Shown here: positions 54,889-64,000 of the stretch, piece by piece
Numbering within the stretch: position 1 is the stretch's first letter
How the letters are laid out: each line of letters begins with the position of its first letter
From: Voacanga thouarsii
Lineage: Eukaryota > Streptophyta > Magnoliopsida > Gentianales > Apocynaceae
Assembly: GCA_026120185.1 (NCBI GenBank)
Contig: JANUWF010001165.1
Coordinates: forward strand, 1,674,001-1,738,000
DNA: 64,000 bases
Direction of reading: 5' to 3'
Notes under the pieces: generated by a model
Seen by the model: only the letters and a program-made list of their open reading frames with translations
The model's database searches: none
What the model was told of the DNA's origin: nothing
Program-made: the position numbers and the translations under genes

Positions 54889-55770
54889 GTTCTTCGTTGG
54901 AAAAATAGAAGTTCTTATCTATTAGTTCTTATCTTTTCCCTTTGATTTCTTTTCTAGGAATGTTGATTTCATTGGGTTTAACTGTATTTTAGAAGATTTT
55001 TTTAAAGTTATGACTATATATTAAGTTTATATTTGATCAATTGATTTATCTATTCTAATATTTGATTACTTGGATTTATTTAGGGAATTGATTGATTATT
55101 TTTTCTTTCTAATTAACTTGGGAAAAAAAGATTAGAAAAGGGTTTAACTTGATTAATTATATACTTGTTTCCTTGTCTAACTTGTGAAAGGAGGTTAAGA
55201 ATTGAACTTGAGTAATCAAAGGTTGATTTATGTCACCTACAAAATAGGGATATTAATTAATTTTATACTTTAATAGTTCCTAGAGAATAGGGGTATTTTC
55301 TAAGAAATTGCTCGTTATACATCTTTTTGGTTGTTTTAGTATGATTGGAAAATCTACTAAATTGGCTAGAAAGATAGTGAATCCATAATTTGGGAAAGAA
55401 GTGGAGTATATATTCTATTTCCTTCAAGAAGCTAGAATGATAAAATGACTGTGGTGATTGAGATTTGATCGTTCTTATTTTTTTTGAGAAATTGTATCTG
55501 GGTGCATTTTTTCCCCTTATTATATTTGTATATATTTTACTTAGAATTTATTTTATCTTTTCTAGATGTTTATAGGTTAGATAAAGGATGAAATGTGATT
55601 AGCGTGTACTTGTTCCTTGAAGATCGATACTTGTTAATATCTTATACTAAGTTTTACAATGAGTGCACTTGCTTTATATATGTGTAGTTTGGGATTAATG
55701 TTTTAATTAAAACTTGATTGGGAATAAACTTAAAGATGAATAATTTTATTTACCTAAATCTAACTTATCA
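54889..55770 (+). repeat. 5'-truncated gypsy LTR fragment
   Basis: Similar to the 3' half of LTR S and the G2 LTR: TTTGATCAATTGATTTATCT, the repeated AACTTGNGAAA phrases, TTGATTGGGAATAAAC, ending TAACTTATCA at 55770. It directly abuts RT sequence with no PBS, so it is not a functional 5' LTR. Confidence 0.65.
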
Positions 55771-56720
55771 ATTATAGAAGTCTTTATGGATGATTTTTCT
55801 ATTTTTAGATATTCTTTTGATTTGTGATTGATAAATTTGGAGAAGGTACTTCAAATGTGTGAGGAAACTAACCTCGTGCTCAATTGGAAAAAATGTCATT
55901 TTAGGGTCCAAAAATGTGTTATCTTTAGACATAAAATTTCAAAAAAGGTTTAAGGTTGATAGGGCAAATATTGAAGCAATTGAGAAGCTTTCTCCTCTTA
56001 CTTCGGTGAATGCTATCTGGAGCTTTCTTAATCATGCAGTTTTTATAGGAAGTTTATCTTAACTTTTCAATAATATTTAAACTCCATACCTTTTTACTTG
56101 AAAAACATTCTATTTTTAACTTTGATGAACAATGCCTTAATGCTTTTAATGTGTTGAAGGAAAAATTGATTAATTCTCCTATCTTGATTGTATTGGGTTG
56201 GTCTCTTCCTTTTTGCACTCATAGGAGAGTGCTTGGACAAAAGCGAGATATGCATTTTCAACCAATATACTATGCAAGCAAACCTCTCATAGTAGCTCAA
56301 GAAAATTACACCACAACGGAAAAGAAGTTTCTTGCAATAGTGTTTCCTTTTGATAAATTTTGTTCTTATCTTTTCTTGTCTAAAGTTATTATGTACATTA
56401 ATCATTCAGCACTTAAGTACCTCTTGGCCAAGCATGATTCAAGCCTAGATTAATTAGATGGGCTTTATTGATGCATGAATTTGATTTGAAAATTAATGAC
56501 AAAAAAAGGGAAAAAAACTTGGCTACAGATGCTTGTCAAGATTAGAGAACCGCACTTGAAAACATTGAAAGGGGAGGAAATCAATGATACTTTCTTGAAT
56601 GAACAACTTTTGCGTATGGAAGGTAAGAACCTTCAAAATCCTTAGTTTGTAGCTTTTGCTAACTATTTGGCTACAGGAATCTTTCCCGATGATTTTACTC
56701 CATGATAAAGGAAGAAATTG
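55771..56720 (+). pseudogene. Athila-like gypsy RT / RNase H relic
   Basis: Begins EVFMDDFSIF (catalytic FMDD box intact), then NLEKVLQMCEETNLVLNWKK, CHFRVQK, AIEKLSPLTSVNAIWSFLNH, NAFNVLKEKLINSPILIV, GQKRDMHFQPIYYASK, ENYTTTEKKFLAIVFPFDKF and INHSALKYLLAKHDS, where RNase H has Asn for the usual Asp of TDHSALKYL. It ends with the pre-integrase-like FVAFANYLATGIFPDDFTP at about 56650-56710. Several stops and frame changes. The phrase set is that of Athila-type Ty3/gypsy pol. The catalytic half of RT before FMDD is missing, cut by the LTR fragment. Confidence 0.85.
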
Positions 56721-57164
56721 AAGGTGGGTCGCGACATAAAACATAGAAAACAAATGCACAGTGAAAGGTTATATAGAAATTTATACCTCTGCATTTTCTG
56801 TGATGATGTGGTTACTTTGGCTGGGAAGGCTAAACAATAGCTGTCTGAAGTGTACAAGCATTTTTTGGTTCAATTCTTGATGACTCGAGTTCTTGTTTAG
56901 CGAGTCTCTAACTCTATCTCATCTACACAAGCAAACTCTTGGATTCTCAGAATATGACCATAGCCAGAGACTGTCAGTGACAATAATGGGAAGAAGGTCT
57001 GATCTTTTTTTTTTTCTTCTTAAATTGATTATTATTTAGCAATTATCAAAGAAAATTGGTTTTCTTTTCTTCTACCAAGAGTATATACCCAAGAAGAAAA
57101 ACCGGAGAGAAAATGAAAGAAAATAGAGAGAATCTAGACCTACGAGCAAAAAACTGTTATAGAG

Positions 57165-57245
<81 letters not shown>

Positions 57246-58046
57246 TGGTGCTACTAAGAAATAATCAGGAGAAGGAACCCTCTGAGATATACCTTCAAAT
57301 CCTTATCCTTTCCCATTTGAACTTAAGCTAGGGTTTTTCAAAAAACTAGACAGAAGCTACACATCTATAAAAAGCAGTCAGAATGTCTGACTTAATCTAA
57401 ACAAGCTAGGCCTTAGCCTTTAGTCCTTGGTCCAGGCTATTGGATTAAGACTTAATTAATTATTTAAAGGAGGACTAATTAAAGCCCAACAAATAATTAA
57501 TTATTTAATCCAAATGAACAATTGCAGTTTCTCAGGCCCTTTTAGTTCTGACAAAGCCAATCTTAATTATTCATTCTAGGTTCAAGCCCTGAATATTTAA
57601 TTAACCAACTAAACCAGGCAATAAATTAATTCTCTTTTTGGACTATTTATTTTATTTTAGCCTAATAATAAACTAGGCAACATGAACAAAATAAAATCCA
57701 CGCTTTTTAAGACCAATTCCTCAGCTTCAATTACTCAAGACTTATGGACTATTTTGAGAACCAAAAGACACATTATGTTAGGCTACTAAAATGACTAAAC
57801 TACCACTGCTATATAAATTACTATATTTTACATTTTAAATATTTTATATTATCGCCATAAAAAAATATTAACTCCAAGGACAATGTTGCATATAGTAATA
57901 TCTCTGACCTATGGATGTTATGACTAAAACATGCCCTCTGCGTAACACCCATCATTGAGACGGGAGAAATATACTAACATGTGTCTCAACGACATTTACC
58001 ATCCTTAGATATCTAGTCTAATAATCTATAGCTTTCAGTATGTACC
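56721..58046. other. Unassigned sequence with (ATT)n tract
   Basis: The first 150 bases may be very decayed integrase. From about 56900 no coding sequence is recognised. An (ATT)n tract lies at 57166-57245. AT-rich sequence with TTAATTAATTATTTAA-like blocks follows, plausibly a decayed LTR in minus orientation, but I cannot prove it. Confidence 0.5.
57166..57245. repeat. (ATT)n microsatellite
   Basis: About 26 perfect ATT units. The poly-Tyr frame through it is not a gene. Confidence 0.96.
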
Positions 58047-59563
58047 TGATAGGGGCTAAAATCACCATTATTTTTCTAGTTATTTGAGGTTATTTTGAGA
58101 TACTTTTATCATAATAACTAGGCACGTTGCTTCTTATTTGACATTTTGCTTGTAAAAAGTATTTTGATAAATTTGTGTAGATTTGAGTTAAATTCGAGTA
58201 AAATTAGAGAATTTATAGAATACACCTGGCGCTAAGCTCAACCAAGGGACCCCTCGCCAAGCCCATTCTGGTCAAGTAGAGGAAACCAAGCAAATTTCAG
58301 AAAGAAAACAGAACAGACTTGGCACCAGGTCTGGCAAGTGGACCAGGCGCCGGGTCCATTCTCTCCGGCCATTGAAAATAGAGCAAAAAAATTAGAGGCA
58401 AAATAGATTGCACTTGGCACCAGAAGGGTTGAGGGACCTGACACCAGGCCCGTTTTGAAGGCGAAAATCCTATGCATGAATTTGGAAATTTTTCAAAGAT
58501 TTCTATATTTTGTAACTCCTACCTAGGCAAGATCCTTCAAGCAACGCATGTAAAATCAAAAAGGCCTATAAAAGCAAGAAAAAACACAAAAGAAAGGGGA
58601 TATATAGAGAGGTGAATCAAAGAGTAAAAATTCAGAACAGTTATTGAAAGAATTCACCAAATCAAGATGGGTTGTTTAAGAGAGTCTTCAATGGAGAAGA
58701 AAGAGGCTTGTCCATAAGTACTTTCTTTTATCTTTGTTTTCTTTTTCTTTAACAATGACGTGTTCAATATTTTTATTATAATTTAACATTATTTTGGATT
58801 CATGATTTTGTGTTGATTTAGTTATTTGATCAATTCTTTATCATCTTTGGTGTTTGATTATTTGTTATCATTTGTTATTGATGCGAGTTCTTCTAATTGA
58901 CTCGACAAAACAATGTTAGGAGTTTCATTGTATTGATTTCGTATTTGTTAAATCTTAATGGACTTGAACGACGAAGTTAAGATTTTAGGACTAAAGTAAT
59001 CAAAAATTAGTTGATTCCACCTCGACCAATGGGTTATTAACTAATTTCATGCTTATAAGGAATTGAGCTTAATGCATGTTTTGATTATATTAGCTTGGTT
59101 GACAAATCTGTTAATATGAATCAAAATATAGTGATTCCATGGATTGACAAACGAAATGAAATTTATCTAAGCAGATTCATGACTTTGGAAATGATTGAAT
59201 TTTACTTTATATTCCTTCATGATGCCAATATGATAATTAATTATGGGAATTGCTAGTTATTTCATTATTATGTTTTCTAGGATAATTGTTTGAATTGTAA
59301 ATACCTACATTTTTGAGTTATATATATTTCTTTATTTTATTTTTATTTTTTTCTAACTTTATTTGGGTTAGTTAAATAATGAATGAAAAATAATTAGTGT
59401 GTATTTGTTGCTTTGAGGATCGATACTCGTTAATTCCCTATACTATACTTGTGATGAGTATACTTGCTCGTATGTGTATTTTAAGATTAATGCTTTAATG
59501 AAAACTTGACTAAGGGATGGATTTAAATTTGATGATTTTTATACACCCAAAATTTACACATCA
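58047..59563 (+). repeat. G2 5' LTR
   Basis: 1517 bp, starts TGATAGGGGCTAAAATCACC, ends AATTTACACATCA. Same family as solo LTR S. It carries GC-rich motifs (GGCACCAGGTCTGGCAAG, CCAGGCGCCGGGTCC) at about 58320-58355. The 5' flank GTACC (58042-58046) is the candidate TSD. Confidence 0.85.
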
Positions 59564-59569
59564 AGTTTT

Positions 59570-59588
59570 TGGTGCCGTTGTCGGGAAC
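59570..59588 (+). other. Primer-binding site of G2 (tRNA-Asp type)
   Basis: TGGTGCCGTTGTCGGGAAC, the tRNA-Asp-complementary TGGCGCCGTTGCCGGGGA type with C-to-T changes, six bases after the LTR end. Confidence 0.82.
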
Positions 59589-59900
59589 AATATCATGAAA
59601 GCTTGAATTTTATTGATTTAATCATGTTTATATGTTTATATGTCCATATGTCTATATGTGAATATGTATATATGTTCTTTATGTAAATCTGTGTGCTATC
59701 TTATTATTTGTAACATTGTGTGATTTAATTAACTAGCTTACTTCATGTTGTATGGTAAATACCACTAACTTTTGTATTTAGATAGTTTGCGAATGCAGCG
59801 TTTTTCTTTTCTTTAATTTTCTATTATTTGTTTTTCCCTTTTGTTTTTTCTTTTGTTTTTTTTTTATTATTTTTGTTTGTTTTTATTTTTGATTTGATTT

Positions 59901-60329
59901 TTGTTTTTCTTTGAGTGCGAGATTGACATCATCATGGATAACTACTTTTGGACACAAGATCAAAGGAGCTATAATGACAAGAATTTGGCAAATTTACAAG
60001 CTCAAATTGATGCTTTTTGTGAGATGTCACTTCAAGTCTCAATGCATTCTTTTGTCGCCAATACAAAATCCTCAATTAAGTGGCATGAAGAAGCATCCCA
60101 ACGTATAAGCCATCAAAGAACACAACTAGCCAAGTTGGTTGAGGATGCTATAAAGGCCCATACGCTTGAACAAGAGAATCCCCAAAAAAAAGAGAGAGGA
60201 TATGAGCAAAAATTATCCATTGTGGAAATAGATGTATTCAATTCTCCTCTATGTATCTCTCTTTATCACATGATTTTTCAGGCTCTTCTCAATTCTTGGA
60301 GAATAAGGGTCAAAATGATGATGTGTTGA
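59901..60329 (+). CDS. Small open frame in G2, retroelement-like, unrecognised
   Basis: 142 codons. The likely initiator is the second ATG at 59934 (MDNYFWTQDQRS), since the first lies in T-rich leader. The product is hydrophilic with a helical centre: NLANLQAQIDAFCEMSLQVS, SSIKWHEEASQRISHQRTQL and AKLVEDAIKAHTLEQENPQK. NLANLQAQI recalls the NLEXQIGQL phrase of Athila Gag tails, so it may be a Gag C-terminal remnant. No catalytic motif. The last 30 residues run into AT-rich sequence and may be fortuitous. Position, 330 bp after the PBS, fits an element-encoded frame. Confidence 0.4.
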   Translation: MFFFECEIDIIMDNYFWTQDQRSYNDKNLANLQAQIDAFCEMSLQVSMHSFVANTKSSIKWHEEASQRISHQRTQLAKLVEDAIKAHTLEQENPQKKERGYEQKLSIVEIDVFNSPLCISLYHMIFQALLNSWRIRVKMMMC

Positions 60330-61412
60330 ATTTATCATACCTCAAGGAGTTGGATCTTTCAACGTTATATCATAAGAAGTCCTTAGAGGATGGTGGTAAT
60401 TTCTAACATTCACCCCATTCAAACGGAGATAACTTAGTTTTTGTAGATGAGTCGAAAAGTACTGATTACTTGATCCCATCTTTGAAAACTCAAATACTAA
60501 GTCTGAAGGGGAATTTCAATTGTAACAAATCTTTTAAAGGGGTAAGTGATGATTTTAATGTTTATACACTTTTTAGACATAATTTATATCTCTGTGCTGG
60601 GAACTTGATTTGTATGTCTAAAAAGGTGCTACGAAAAGGAGGTCATGCATTTACATTCATTGCAACTAACATTTTCCATGAAACCTCCATTTTTCAAAAT
60701 CCTTTCTTATTTCTACATTCATCATTCCTACCTTTTTTTTATTAAGCATTAATTTCTTTTACAAAGGTTTGATGAGGAAGCATGACGAGTGGAAAGAGTG
60801 TTTTTTTATGTGTTTTGGGTTTTCTTTGAATTTGGGTTTCTTTAGGTCTTTTAGTCATTCTTTTGTTTTATCTAAGTTTCATTTTTAGTTGCTAGGTGTT
60901 ATTTCCCCCAAATAAGGAAAATATTTTTCATCTTAAGTGTTGGGGAGTAAGTCGTGACTTTATTTGCTTTCTTAAGATTTTTTAGTATTTTTCTTTATTT
61001 TTTTTCTTTTATTAAGGTGCGTTTTTATTTTGTTATTATTTTCCTTGTGTTTTTATTTATGTTTTGTTTTATAGGTAGGAATAAAGTTCTCTTGAACAAG
61101 CCCTTCTCTCTATTTCCAGTTTTGATATCTATTGGCACTTTATTGCACTTGGAAAGTATTACTTAGGCTTTCTACCCTTTTATCATTTTTGGTCCCTTCG
61201 AAGATACTTTAATGTTTTAATTCTTGGCCAGTGAGGACATTGTCCAATTTAAGTATGAGAGAGTGGTTTGGTGATATTCTTTGTCCAAGCTCTTATAAAT
61301 TATCTTAGTGTTTTCTTAGTATTAAGCTACTCTGGAAAGTATTGAGCTACTTTAGAAAGTTTTGATTTGAAAATTTTTTGATTGAAAAATAACTTTGTTG
61401 CAAGTTCCATGA
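60330..61412 (+). other. G2 interior, no pol
   Basis: T-rich, with short non-conserved frames. Phrases TTAAGTGTTGGGGAGTAAG (about 60933) and GACATTGTCCAATTTAAG (about 61232) mark the non-coding downstream region of Athila-like elements. The insertion point of L5 is at 61413. Confidence 0.55.
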
Positions 61413-62494
61413 TGTAACACCCTTACTAAAGACAATAGTAGAAGCATATTAACACCAGGTGTCGCCCCATCTAGTTTTCCAGACAAGGGGTCTTTATAAC
61501 GAAAACAACAGAGTAAATACATATATAAGGTCTAGACTCAACAATATCCCACACTGATGGCCCTACATACACATATATCAGAGGATTTTATATATGACAT
61601 CTCTATCTACAATAGAATACAAAACATGATCAAAAGAAAAGTTGTCTAGACCTAAACTGCCGACTCTGTGGTATCGGCCATCTATCTTTAGGTCCACTAA
61701 GCTCTAGATCCTACAAAAGGTAAGATGAAAGACACATGTTAGTGAAAAATCACCCAGTAAGTCTAGTGTGTGCTAGTGCTTTATCAAAGAGACAGAGTAC
61801 ATAAAACTTCTGTGGAAGAGCATATAATTTGTTTACTGGAAACGATTCCAAAACTCTTCAACGAAGAGTTTATCCAGAACTCAATCATTTTTTTAGAAAA
61901 CTGTATTTCAATTTCAAAATATTGCCCCAAATTTCAAATCATAGGTACTTCTCCAACAGAAGACCGACCTGTATGCAAAGCTCACAAGGCTTCGCTTTGG
62001 CATCACAATCTTATTGTGCCAAGGTCTCTGCCTTATAGTACTCAGCCGTGCATTATCAGATAAGTACACCAACTTGCACCATGTCATCGTACTGAGACCG
62101 GAGCCTCTAGTACTCGATCTGTGCATCACCGGATAAGCACACCAACTTGCACTGTGTCATTGTACTGAGACCGCAACCTACAGTACTTGATCCATGCATC
62201 ACTGGGAAATCTTTTACTTGCTATCGTAAGCCAGGGGTCCCAATCCTAACATTAATCACCATCGAGATAGCAAGGAGTCAAACGCACCGAGTGTCTCCAC
62301 CCAGTATCCAACGAATGACTCAAAATCAAGAAGCACCCGCAGATGCGGCAATTGCCAAGTGCCAAATGGCTAGCCAGGATGACTCATCTCAATATCCTAT
62401 TGTTCTGTTCAGAGTAAGACAATCTCCAAAACTAGCTAGGTTACTTGGGCCATCTATCTCTAACATGAGCTGGTACAAAGATCAAAGTCCTTGC

Positions 62495-62504
62495 TGAGTA
62501 CTCA
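62495..62504. promoter_or_regulatory. Conserved palindrome TGAGTACTCA (L5)
   Basis: Perfect 10-bp palindrome 1.08 kb from the LTR end, equivalent to those at 6699, 24345, 42231 and 47845. Confidence 0.55.
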
Positions 62505-62814
62505 ACATTAACAATACTAACCCTGTTTGATTGATCAGCCCAGGGGGTTATCTGATCCTACAGGATTTTCAAATAAAAAATATTTTTGGGGTAAAACAAC
62601 ATTTTCTAGAATTTGATCCCATTGACTCACAAGTTAGATCATTATTCACATAGGCGCTGTAGTGCTAATCAATTCATTTCATGGTACATCAGACCAATAA
62701 AATAATTTCTGGGATCAATTGGTCGTTTTCCAAAAGTCAATCTCATCACGAAAGATTATTTTCGAAAATCATGTTGAAATAGGATAAAGAGTTTTGTTCA
62801 CACATCAAAACATG

Positions 62815-63200
62815 TTTCCAACAGTATTCGGGTCGTTTTCCCTGTACTCTATCACAAAAGTCTTTTCCAAGGGTATTTAGGTCATTTTACCCATACTCAA
62901 TTCCAAAAGACTTTTCAAGGTTATTTAGGTCATTTTACCCTGACTTGATTTGAAAAGTATTCACAAAAGTTTCAATAAGGTTATTTCGGTTATTTACCAT
63001 ATACCCGATTCCAAAAGTTTTCATAAACATTCCAATAAGGACATTTGGATCATTTTCCAAATACCCAATTCCAAAAGAAACTTATTTCAAGAAATCTAGA
63101 ATTCTAATCCTAAAAGTGGATTAAATTTAAAGTTTTCAAACATATTTCCATAAAAATGTTCCAATAAGAGCATTCTAGTCAATTTATGAATACTCGATTC
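62815..63200. repeat. Semi-palindromic minisatellite in L5 (5-6 units)
   Basis: Units near 62824, 62873, 62921, 62979, 63040 and a decayed one near 63169, of the form GTATTTRGGTCATTTTACCC followed by ATACTC/ATACCC, spaced about 50-60 bases. Reverse orientation of the L3 array. Confidence 0.75.
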
Positions 63201-64000
63201 CAAAATTTACCATTTCTCGAAATTCCCAAGTTTTTAATCCAAAAGGGACTAAATTCACAAATTCATGCTTAAATAGTCCATTAAGGTTTCCAAGCCAAAT
63301 ATGAAGTTCATTCGAGCCCAAAGTGGCATAAGAATAATTCTTGCTCAAATAAACCTTAAGCATATTCAGGGATTTTCAAAATGGTATAAAACATATCATT
63401 TCACAAAAAAGTGAAGCACACTAGCTTTCAAAAGGTTTTAGAAATCAAAGGAACTCATCTCGTGTCCTAACTAAACTCTTTCTGTTTACGGTCGTTCAAC
63501 CATCGTTTCCACCATTTTCAACGTTTTGTTGGCCGTTTACTGACAAACCTACACCAAACATCGTTTTCGGGTCAAATCGTGTTTGGCCGAAAAATAGCCG
63601 ATGGGTAGCCGACGTCCAGTCAACATGCCCGATGGGTAGCCGACGTCCAACCGACGTTTAGCCAACGGGGGTGACGATTAGGCGATAGTCAAGGAAAACG
63701 TTCAATTTTCGTTCTCATCGTTTTTTCATCATTTGATCGATTCTTTTGTTTTTCTTTTTCCAAATTCTTTATTCATTCATTTACAAGGGATTCACTTTAT
63801 ATTTCCCATTTATTTAATCCAAAATCACATAATTAACCACTCTGAAGTTCAACCATTTTCTAAGCGAAATTCTGGAATTTTGCTGCTTTGACATATGATT
63901 TTGTTTTGGATATAACTTTTAATCTACAACTCCGATTGATGCCAAACTAATTCTGAAATGTCCTCAAGATCTTCCTTGATGATTTCCAATTCACAAAATA

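Larger units (their letters stand above)
58047..61412 (+). mobile_element. Athila-like gypsy element G2, 5' part (interrupted by L5)
   Basis: 5' LTR 58047-59563, PBS 59570-59588, interior to 61412 where L5 begins; the rest is outside the window. The interior is only about 1.85 kb here yet already contains the phrase GACATTGTCCAATTTAAG (about 61232) that in G1 lies downstream of gag near the 3' LTR. So G2 appears to have lost gag-pol and to be a LARD-like, non-autonomous derivative. Confidence 0.75.
61413..64000 (-). mobile_element. Long LTR L5 (minus, runs off the window; sister of L3)
   Basis: Plus-strand start TGTAACACCCTTAC after CATGA. Shares with L1-L4: AGGTGTCGCCCC, GACAAGGGGTCTTTATAACG, CACCCAGTAAGTCTAGTGTG (about 61752), TGAGTACTCA (62495-62504), and with L3 the semi-palindromic minisatellite (62815-63200). 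No coding sequence. It is cut by the window end, so solo LTR or full element is undecided. Confidence 0.82.

Noticed and set aside
55771..56453. Endogenous pararetrovirus (caulimovirus-like) RT
   Set aside because: Wording around FMDD and the RNase H block is that of Athila-type gypsy pol, next to a gypsy LTR fragment; no movement or coat protein motif is seen.

Overview
The window reads as repeat-rich heterochromatin of a flowering plant. It is AT-rich and holds long LTR retrotransposons of the Ty1/copia (Angela/BARE-like) and Ty3/gypsy (Athila-like) types, a plant CACTA (En/Spm) DNA transposon, and two exon-sized pieces of plant genes (VPS29, ERG28) carried inside that transposon. I see no intact host gene, rRNA gene, bona fide tRNA gene or CRISPR array. 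Every coding segment I recognise is broken by stops, frameshifts or deletions. Species, and monocot versus eudicot, cannot be decided from the sequence.

About 53.5 kb (1341-54888) is one nested stack of elements, read from LTR termini (TG...CA), target-site duplications (TSDs), primer-binding sites and rejoining pol sequence. The outermost layer is a degenerate copia element, 'Y': pol pieces at 1341-1902, 31007-31524, 45144-46866 and 51353-51451, with a 3' LTR ending at 54888. Y is interrupted four times. (1) A complete copia element of the same family, 'X', lies at 1903-31001 (TSD ACAAG). (2) A gypsy solo LTR 'S' lies at 31525-45138. It contains an inverted Athila-like element 'G1' (31807-43917), which contains a long solo LTR 'L3' (39720-43222). 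(3) A long solo LTR 'L4' lies at 46867-51347. (4) A copia solo LTR lies at 52088-53811, inside the Y 3' LTR. X is itself interrupted. An inverted copia LTR (2992-8534, TSD ATTGA) sits in its 5' LTR and encloses a forward LTR fragment plus long solo LTR 'L1' (4164-7539, TSD GATAC). A CACTA transposon (12028-25875, TSD GTA) sits in its gag.

The CACTA element is the most unusual part. It has subterminal TTAGTGACA-type repeats, a decayed plant Transposase_24 gene (15106-15720), the last exon of a VPS29-like retromer gene (12949-13244) flanked by a 35-bp direct repeat, the first exon of an ERG28-like gene (16266-16367) beside a strongly G-rich tract, and a 152-bp tandem satellite with alternating A and B monomers. 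The transposase and both host fragments lie on the minus strand, so a chimeric transcript is conceivable. Two more solo LTRs are inserted in it: 16742-18266 (TSD GGCTC) and L2, 20847-25155 (TSD CTAAC).

Right of the stack are a gypsy LTR fragment and an Athila-like RT/RNase H relic (54889-56720), unassigned sequence with an (ATT)n tract (to 58046), the 5' LTR, tRNA-Asp-type primer site and pol-less interior of a second Athila-like element 'G2' (58047-61412), and the start of another long LTR 'L5' (61413 to the window end).

The long LTRs L1-L5 (3.4-4.5 kb where complete) are related. They end in TGTAACACC/GGTGTTACA-like inverted termini and share a perfect TTGAGTACTCAA-type palindrome and a 3' block. 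Two of them carry a tRNA-like sequence near the 5' end, in L2 with A and B boxes at tRNA spacing; a third has a weaker match.
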